Part shown: positions 59,538 through 64,000 of the stretch, in pieces
How positions within the stretch are numbered: position 1 is the first letter of the stretch
How the letters are laid out: each line of letters opens with the position of its first letter
Assembly: GCA_039105265.1 (NCBI GenBank)
Contig: JAPFFF010000001.1
Span: 186,001 to 250,000 of the forward strand
Direction of reading: 5' to 3'
DNA from: Tritrichomonas musculus
Lineage: Eukaryota; Parabasalia; Tritrichomonadida; Tritrichomonadidae
Length of the DNA: 64,000 nt
The notes under the pieces: generated by a model
Told to the model about the DNA's origin: nothing
The model's input: the letters and a program-made list of their open reading frames with translations, nothing else
Databases searched by the model: none
Program-made: the position numbers and the translations under genes

Positions 59538-60287
59538 ATGAATTATAAAATGTTAGTATCAGTACAGAGTACAAATGCTGATGAATATAATAAGGTATCT
59601 ATCAATTTGGATATACCATGGAAGTGTAAATATATTAAATATTTTGTATCTTCAATTAATACAATAAGTAATATTATGTTGAGTACGAAAGATGATTATA
59701 TCGAGTTTACACATAACAGTATTCCATTCAAGCTTAAATTCGAAGATAAATATAATTATACCATCAAGCAAATAGAAGCAGTTTTAAATCCGCTTGCGGA
59801 GGTATCTTTTAAATATAATGATACTACTCGTACATTTACAATAAAGACACAAACACCGTTAAAAATAACCTCTATTTCCCATAGGGCTGCTTTATTAACT
59901 GGTTTATATAATACTTCATTGCCTATTGTGTTACCATCAAATGCAACATATAATATTAAAGACATCCCAATATTAAATCATACTAAGTTGTATCTAGTAT
60001 CACTACAAGGTAATGCCATATATTCCAATATAGGTGAACAACAATATACACCTTCTGTCATTGGTAGTATCAATACATTCACTTTAGATAATAAACCACT
60101 TATATATGATTTCGAAACTGAAAGTAAACCATTAAAAATTAAAACTTATACAGATTCATTAAAGTTTTTAGAATTAAGTTTAGTAGATTTTCAATACCAG
60201 CCGATATTGTTAAAAAGTCCTTTGTTCATAACTATCAAAATTAAACCATCTAACTCGACTGATGTCAATGATGTTTTAACTACGTAA
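59538..60287 (+). CDS. Possible penton-like (minor capsid) protein, 249 aa
   Basis: A strongly beta-rich protein: opens VSVQSTNADEYNKVSINLDI and alternates short hydrophobic strands with turns. It ends LKFLELSLVDFQYQPILLKS and FITIKI, the hydrophobic-strand, L-x-D, P-I, final-strand pattern common at the end of single-jelly-roll minor capsid proteins of Polintons and related viruses. Length (about 250) also fits. The call rests on pattern, not on a scored match; a different beta-sandwich protein is possible. It is the only plus-strand gene in this part, between the minus-strand 234-aa gene and the polymerase. Confidence 0.45.
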   Translation: MNYKMLVSVQSTNADEYNKVSINLDIPWKCKYIKYFVSSINTISNIMLSTKDDYIEFTHNSIPFKLKFEDKYNYTIKQIEAVLNPLAEVSFKYNDTTRTFTIKTQTPLKITSISHRAALLTGLYNTSLPIVLPSNATYNIKDIPILNHTKLYLVSLQGNAIYSNIGEQQYTPSVIGSINTFTLDNKPLIYDFETESKPLKIKTYTDSLKFLELSLVDFQYQPILLKSPLFITIKIKPSNSTDVNDVLTT

Positions 60288-60336
60288 ACCTAAGAGTACG
60301 TGCAAATTTAGGTAAGTTGGTTTGTTGAAATGTCTT

Positions 60337-62034
60337 TTACTTCCTGAATGCATTCGAACCATCCAACAAATCAAATGTCATGCTTTCTCCTTCATCCAAC
60401 AAATCAACTGAGATACCCATCCTTTTGTACTTGTTGAGAATAACTTGTTTTGGAATTCCTTTGAGTCTAATATGATATCCTTCATTTCCTTGCTCATCAA
60501 CCAAGATATCGAGGTAGCTCTTTTTACCAAGTGCAATGAGTTTTCTTGAGTGTATTTCCCCTTGACTACCTTCGAACTCATCAAAGTCATTATGAAACTG
60601 ACACATATTTTTTCCAATAAGAGGTTGATGATACTTGAACTGGAATAAGTCAGCTATCCTTGGTACATCTTTTTCAAGTACATGCATACTATCAGTATCT
60701 TGATAAAAGATAGGTATACCTGCTTGCTCAGCTGTAGCCATAACCCTGTTCATTAAGTGCTTACTCCAAGAGAGAACGCTTGCACCAAATTGAGGTAGGT
60801 TGAAATGGTCATTAATTGGTTTCAACTTCTTGACATAGCACTTATCAATATTAGCATCTTCAACAACCTCCTTGATAAAGTTGTAGTTCCTCCATAGGTA
60901 CTTGTATAGTTGGCTTTTTTGTACTGTCTTGGTTTCAGTCTTTGTTGCTTTCAATATTGACTTGCCATTTATGGAGTTGAGGAGGAGCTTTATTGTTTGT
61001 TCAAGAGGGTTCTTTTGCTTTTTATAACTTGCCTTGAGATTAAAGAGCTTCTCAATGAACTCATTGATTTTCTTGTTAAATCCTTCATCAAAGTAATAGC
61101 CACGTATTAACTCATATTCAACATCATAAAATTCGAACAAGTCCATGAGACCTACTTTATCGATATAATAATGGTCAACAAGGAAATTGCCGAATATTTT
61201 ACTACCTGCTTCATTCCTTGTAAACACTTGTCCAGATTTATATGGCTCTTTTGATTTACATTCGAGTTTCTTGATGTTGACTTCGATAAAGAATGTATCA
61301 TATTGCATAAGTTGTTCATGTGTTGTACCTTGTGGTATTACTTTAGGTCTTCCTAATGGTATACCATCCATAACATACATTGCAGATGGATATAGGCTAA
61401 CTGCATCAAAGTCTTGTATCTTTCCTTCGATGTATTGCTTTTCATTACCTGCTGTCATTGTTCTTCCACCAGAGACACATCGTTGAATGAAGTCTTGACA
61501 CTTACCTGATAGTTCATAACATCCATCAAAGCAACCATATTTCTTGGCAAAGCAGTATCCAATAGCACTTATAGATATAAAATCATGAACACCATACATA
61601 TCTGTCTTTGTTTCTTTAAAGACTGCTTTCAGGTCTTCATTAAATTTTTCCATTCCCTTCATCAAAACAATACAGTCCTTGAAACAATAGAAGATGGCAT
61701 ATTTAATGATGTCGATTTTGCCATCATTATAACAATTTGCAATTTTTGCATTTTCGATAATCTGCTTGCAGTTTGCATCAAGTTGTGCTTTCGATAACTT
61801 ATCTGCATTTTCATCGATGTATTGCTGTTGGAACTCAGTAGCATCAACAATTCTTCTTTGAATGTTCTCTTGTGTATATAGCTTATATGCCATGACTTCC
61901 TTGTGAACATTGAGGTTGAACATTGTAGCAAATTTACTTAATGCTTGAGGTATTATACTATATGAGTTCCTGAATGTTAATCTCTTTTTGACTTTCCTTG
62001 TACCTTCTTCGAATAATGTCATGATGATTTGCAA
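60337..62034 (-). CDS. Family B DNA polymerase core (protein-primed, Polinton)
   Basis: A 565-residue part of a Polinton polymerase. Exonuclease-region sequence FRNSYSIIPQALSKFATMFN (21-40) and the Exo III motif YCFKD (116-120) come first. SGGRT (188-192), motif A DFDAVSLYPS (208-217), motif B LLLNSINGKS (350-359) and motif C YQDTDS (444-449) follow; the two catalytic aspartates of motif C and that of motif A are present. A thumb region follows. The N-terminal region of the full-length enzyme is not in this frame, which starts close to the inverted repeat at 62073. This enzyme copies the element's DNA, priming from a terminal protein. Family assignment is firm. Confidence 0.92.
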   Translation of the reverse strand: MQIIMTLFEEGTRKVKKRLTFRNSYSIIPQALSKFATMFNLNVHKEVMAYKLYTQENIQRRIVDATEFQQQYIDENADKLSKAQLDANCKQIIENAKIANCYNDGKIDIIKYAIFYCFKDCIVLMKGMEKFNEDLKAVFKETKTDMYGVHDFISISAIGYCFAKKYGCFDGCYELSGKCQDFIQRCVSGGRTMTAGNEKQYIEGKIQDFDAVSLYPSAMYVMDGIPLGRPKVIPQGTTHEQLMQYDTFFIEVNIKKLECKSKEPYKSGQVFTRNEAGSKIFGNFLVDHYYIDKVGLMDLFEFYDVEYELIRGYYFDEGFNKKINEFIEKLFNLKASYKKQKNPLEQTIKLLLNSINGKSILKATKTETKTVQKSQLYKYLWRNYNFIKEVVEDANIDKCYVKKLKPINDHFNLPQFGASVLSWSKHLMNRVMATAEQAGIPIFYQDTDSMHVLEKDVPRIADLFQFKYHQPLIGKNMCQFHNDFDEFEGSQGEIHSRKLIALGKKSYLDILVDEQGNEGYHIRLKGIPKQVILNKYKRMGISVDLLDEGESMTFDLLDGSNAFRK

Positions 62035-62072
62035 AACAGTTCCACTTCGTTCTGTTATCTGTGTATCCCATC

Positions 62073-62130
62073 AGTAGTTATACATAGTGAAGGGGGGATA
62101 GATAACTAGTATAAGCAAATGAGGCTCCCC
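62073..62130. repeat. Inverted repeat, left arm (Polinton terminal-type)
   Basis: Begins AGTAGTTATACATAGTGAAG and ends GAGGCTCCCC. Its reverse complement lies at 62573-62630 with essentially no difference over 58 bp. The arms separate two Polinton coding regions facing away from each other. Confidence 0.8.
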
Positions 62131-62190
62131 AGCTTTGAAACCTTCATGAAGAGACGATAATTTGAGGTACTTTGGAGATGTTTCATATTA

Positions 62191-62481
62191 GACCTTTTTA
62201 TAAAAAGAAATTTTTTTTGCGATAAAGTATACTTTTTAGCGATAATGATCACTTTTTCATAAAAATGAACTTTTTCACAAAAACGCAAAGCAATTAGAAT
62301 TATTATTTAAAACCAATGTTATATGATTCTAGACAAGTATATAATATATTTTAGTTGTTATAAATTATGTTTTATCAGTTTATTTTTAAGATATATAGAT
62401 TCATTTGTTTAAGTGAAAAAGTTCTTTTTTTATGAAAAAGTAGACATTATCGCAAAAAAAATTTCTTTTTATAAAAAGGTC
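62191..62481. mobile_element. 291-bp MITE between the inverted arms, TA-flanked
   Basis: Ends GACCTTTTTATAAAAAGAAA and its inverse; the paired region extends about 65 bp with a few mismatches. TA flanks both sides (62189-62190, 62482-62483). Young, non-coding, Tc1/mariner-type. Confidence 0.8.
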
Positions 62482-62572
62482 TATTATAGCTCCCTCGCTT
62501 TGAAAAGCTCCCTCGCTATAATAAACCACATCCCACTCAACCTCAAGCTACACCCACCCAGCCACCCTACAC

Positions 62573-62630
62573 GGGGAGCCTCATTTGCTTATACTAGTTA
62601 TCTATCCCCCCTTCACTATGTATAACTACT
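62573..62630. repeat. Inverted repeat, right arm
   Basis: Starts GGGGAGCCTCATTTGCTTAT. Pairs with 62073-62130. Beyond it lie a minisatellite and then a Polinton gene in the opposite orientation to the polymerase. Confidence 0.8.
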
Positions 62631-62639
62631 TAATACCAA

Positions 62640-62990
62640 CCTATCTAGCATACTCCTACAGCAACCCATCTCATACATCCACTCACACAAATCATCTCAT
62701 GCAATCATCTCAAGCAACCCATCTCACACAAATCATCTCATGCAATCATCTCACACAAATCCACTCAAGCAATCATCTCACACAAATCCACTCAAGCAAT
62801 CATCTCATGCAATCATCTCACACAAATCATCTCAAGCAATCATCTCCCATATCTTGTATCGCAACTCATCTCATACAATCATCTCCCATATCTTGTATCG
62901 CAACTCATCTCATGCAACCATCACACACATCCACTCATGCAATCATCTCCCATATCTCATCACATACATCTACTCATGCAACCACTTCAT
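62640..62990. repeat. C-rich minisatellite of CATCTCA-type units
   Basis: Variants of AATCATCTCAYRCAA and CAAATCCACTCAAGCAATCA repeat over 350 bp, including a longer unit (CCCATATCTTGTATCGCAAC) seen twice. Two open frames run through it only because the unit lacks stops. Such repeats occur near Polinton ends. Confidence 0.8.
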
Positions 62991-63036
62991 GTACACCCGA
63001 TACCTACTCAAAAATAAATCTTTAATTGAATCATAA

Positions 63037-64000
63037 ATGTATAGTAGGTTTAAATCACTACATCCAACCATTGATAATATCACAGATGAGCAGGTACCCA
63101 TTCCTATCGAATCAGCATTCTTTCTAGAAGATGGGAAGCCCGATAAAGATAAGTTCAATAGGTACTATTTTGATTTCCCCCATGAATGGTGTACAGCTAA
63201 TCGTGGTGAAACTATTATTGGTGTAAGGAATATTAATATGTTGGCTCGAAGAAGAAAATTGGAATTTGATTTGAGAGTTAGGAAATATTTAAGATGTACA
63301 TTCGATGACCTCAAAAATAAAAATCCCGATAAGACTAATGATGAGATATATGATATGCTTACAGAAAAACAAAAAGCAGAGGTCTCATCTAAAATTATCT
63401 CATGGCTAGGCACTGAGCACGATTTTAGAAAGCTATTCGACGATGTTGAAAAACAGATTAAACCAAAGTTTGAAGAATATAATAAAAATACAATTACAAA
63501 ACATAAGATTGCTCTCGATACCATAAAAGATGCGCTAACCAGTTATGGAAAAATATTACAAAGATATTACAAACCGATTACAGGTCCAATTAATCTAATT
63601 AAAGATGTATATGGTTTCATATTTAAGACTAAAGATGAATATGATGCTGCTGTTAAAGAAATACTAGATTTTAAACGAACCAATGCTGATAAATTAATAC
63701 CGTTATTCCATCAGGACGATATTGATAGGAGTAATAATGATTTGCAAATGGATGGTTATTATGATTATAGTCTAAACACATTCATTGAAACTTTGTTTTC
63801 ACCAAATAATGTTAAGATAGAGAATAGTTATTTATTTGAAGAACTGCCACCACAAACAGCTGACCAGATAAATAAATTAGATCCAATCAATGTTGGATTA
63901 TATTATATTGATTTTAAGATTACATTTAATGAAAGGGAGACCGATTCTAATTACAGAAGATACGATTTCGCCGATGTAATGAATATTGGGTACGGACCAA
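63037..64000 (+). CDS. Conserved Polinton protein, cut by the window end
   Basis: Open from ATG 63037 (MYSRFKSLHPTIDN) to the last base: at least 321 codons. Paralogue of the minus-strand protein at 29831-30691: shared PIPIES/EYAFFLEDG, RYYFxFPxEWCTxNRGE, GVRN, ARRRK-EF and a later MDGYYD segment. This copy has a longer middle with a helical region (DFRKLFDDVEKQIKPKFEEY). It begins about 400 bp inside the right arm of the 62573-62630 repeat, so it is near the start of another Polinton. Function unknown; possibly structural. Confidence 0.75.
   Translation, partial: MYSRFKSLHPTIDNITDEQVPIPIESAFFLEDGKPDKDKFNRYYFDFPHEWCTANRGETIIGVRNINMLARRRKLEFDLRVRKYLRCTFDDLKNKNPDKTNDEIYDMLTEKQKAEVSSKIISWLGTEHDFRKLFDDVEKQIKPKFEEYNKNTITKHKIALDTIKDALTSYGKILQRYYKPITGPINLIKDVYGFIFKTKDEYDAAVKEILDFKRTNADKLIPLFHQDDIDRSNNDLQMDGYYDYSLNTFIETLFSPNNVKIENSYLFEELPPQTADQINKLDPINVGLYYIDFKITFNERETDSNYRRYDFADVMNIGYGP

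Larger units (their letters stand above)
47640..62130. mobile_element. Polinton/Maverick-like fossil 2 (broken, with nested insertions)
   Basis: Parts in order: phage-fibre-like protein (minus strand, split by two insertions), Trp-repeat protein, unknown 234-aa protein, possible penton-like protein (plus strand) and the exonuclease-to-palm part of a family B polymerase. Its right edge is the inverted repeat at 62073. It is not whole: no integrase or packaging ATPase is seen and some parts are decayed. Two younger insertions lie in it, a 2.2-kb AT-rich element (49692-51898) and a 4.4-kb block of other genes (about 52366-56760). Long open frames suggest a fairly young copy. Confidence 0.7.

Noticed and set aside
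62640-62990. CRISPR-like array
   Set aside because: Units vary continuously, with no constant repeat and unique spacers; a eukaryotic minisatellite.
62585-63036. 146-codon and 98-codon frames rich in His, Ser and Thr
   Set aside because: Both are readings of the CATCTCA minisatellite in two frames.

Overview
The window looks like an AT-rich parabasalid protist genome (trichomonad, perhaps Tritrichomonas-like; inference). Reasons: intronless host genes with very short leaders; a TCACT initiator-like motif a few bases before two start codons, as described for trichomonads; very AT-rich non-coding DNA; and many Polinton/Maverick remnants beside DNA transposons. No computation or database search was run.

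Layout. 1-22,999 is a gene-poor transposon graveyard. Two clear element types occur: TA-flanked (Tc1/mariner/pogo type, one with a 522-aa DDE transposase) and elements with 8-bp target duplications whose ends begin AGAGGT or AGACCA (hAT-like). At 2.3-8.4 kb an older repeat holds three later insertions, one of them a second copy of the same repeat that preserves the pre-insertion sequence. 23,000-32,336 is a broken Polinton with a packaging ATPase, HNH nuclease, integrase, capsid-like pieces, conserved unknowns and part of a family B DNA polymerase. 32,761-44,781 is the only clear host segment: a 1023-aa acidic coiled-coil protein and a TRRAP/Tra1 pseudokinase, convergent to each other. 45,219-47,683 holds unrecognised and broken genes. 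47,865-62,034 is a second Polinton-like fossil, mostly on the minus strand: a phage-fibre-like protein, a Trp-repeat protein, a possible penton-like protein and the polymerase core. 62,073-62,630 is an inverted repeat beyond which another Polinton begins (63,037 to the window end).

The most interesting region is about 52,366-56,760, a compact, visibly less AT-rich block with all its genes on the plus strand, lying inside the fibre-coding region of the second Polinton. It has five open frames. One shows the spacing of a replication-initiator (Rep) core; just upstream are two hairpins, 28-bp direct repeats like iterons, and a promoter-like motif shared with another gene of the block. A 330-bp gap later in the block holds a 110-nt hairpin, two smaller hairpins and a tRNA-Arg-like sequence. 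I read it as a candidate undescribed small replicon or virus-like element captured by a Polinton; the structures are seen, the function is inferred.

Virus-like elements are described as fossils only: family, extent, parts and relative age.
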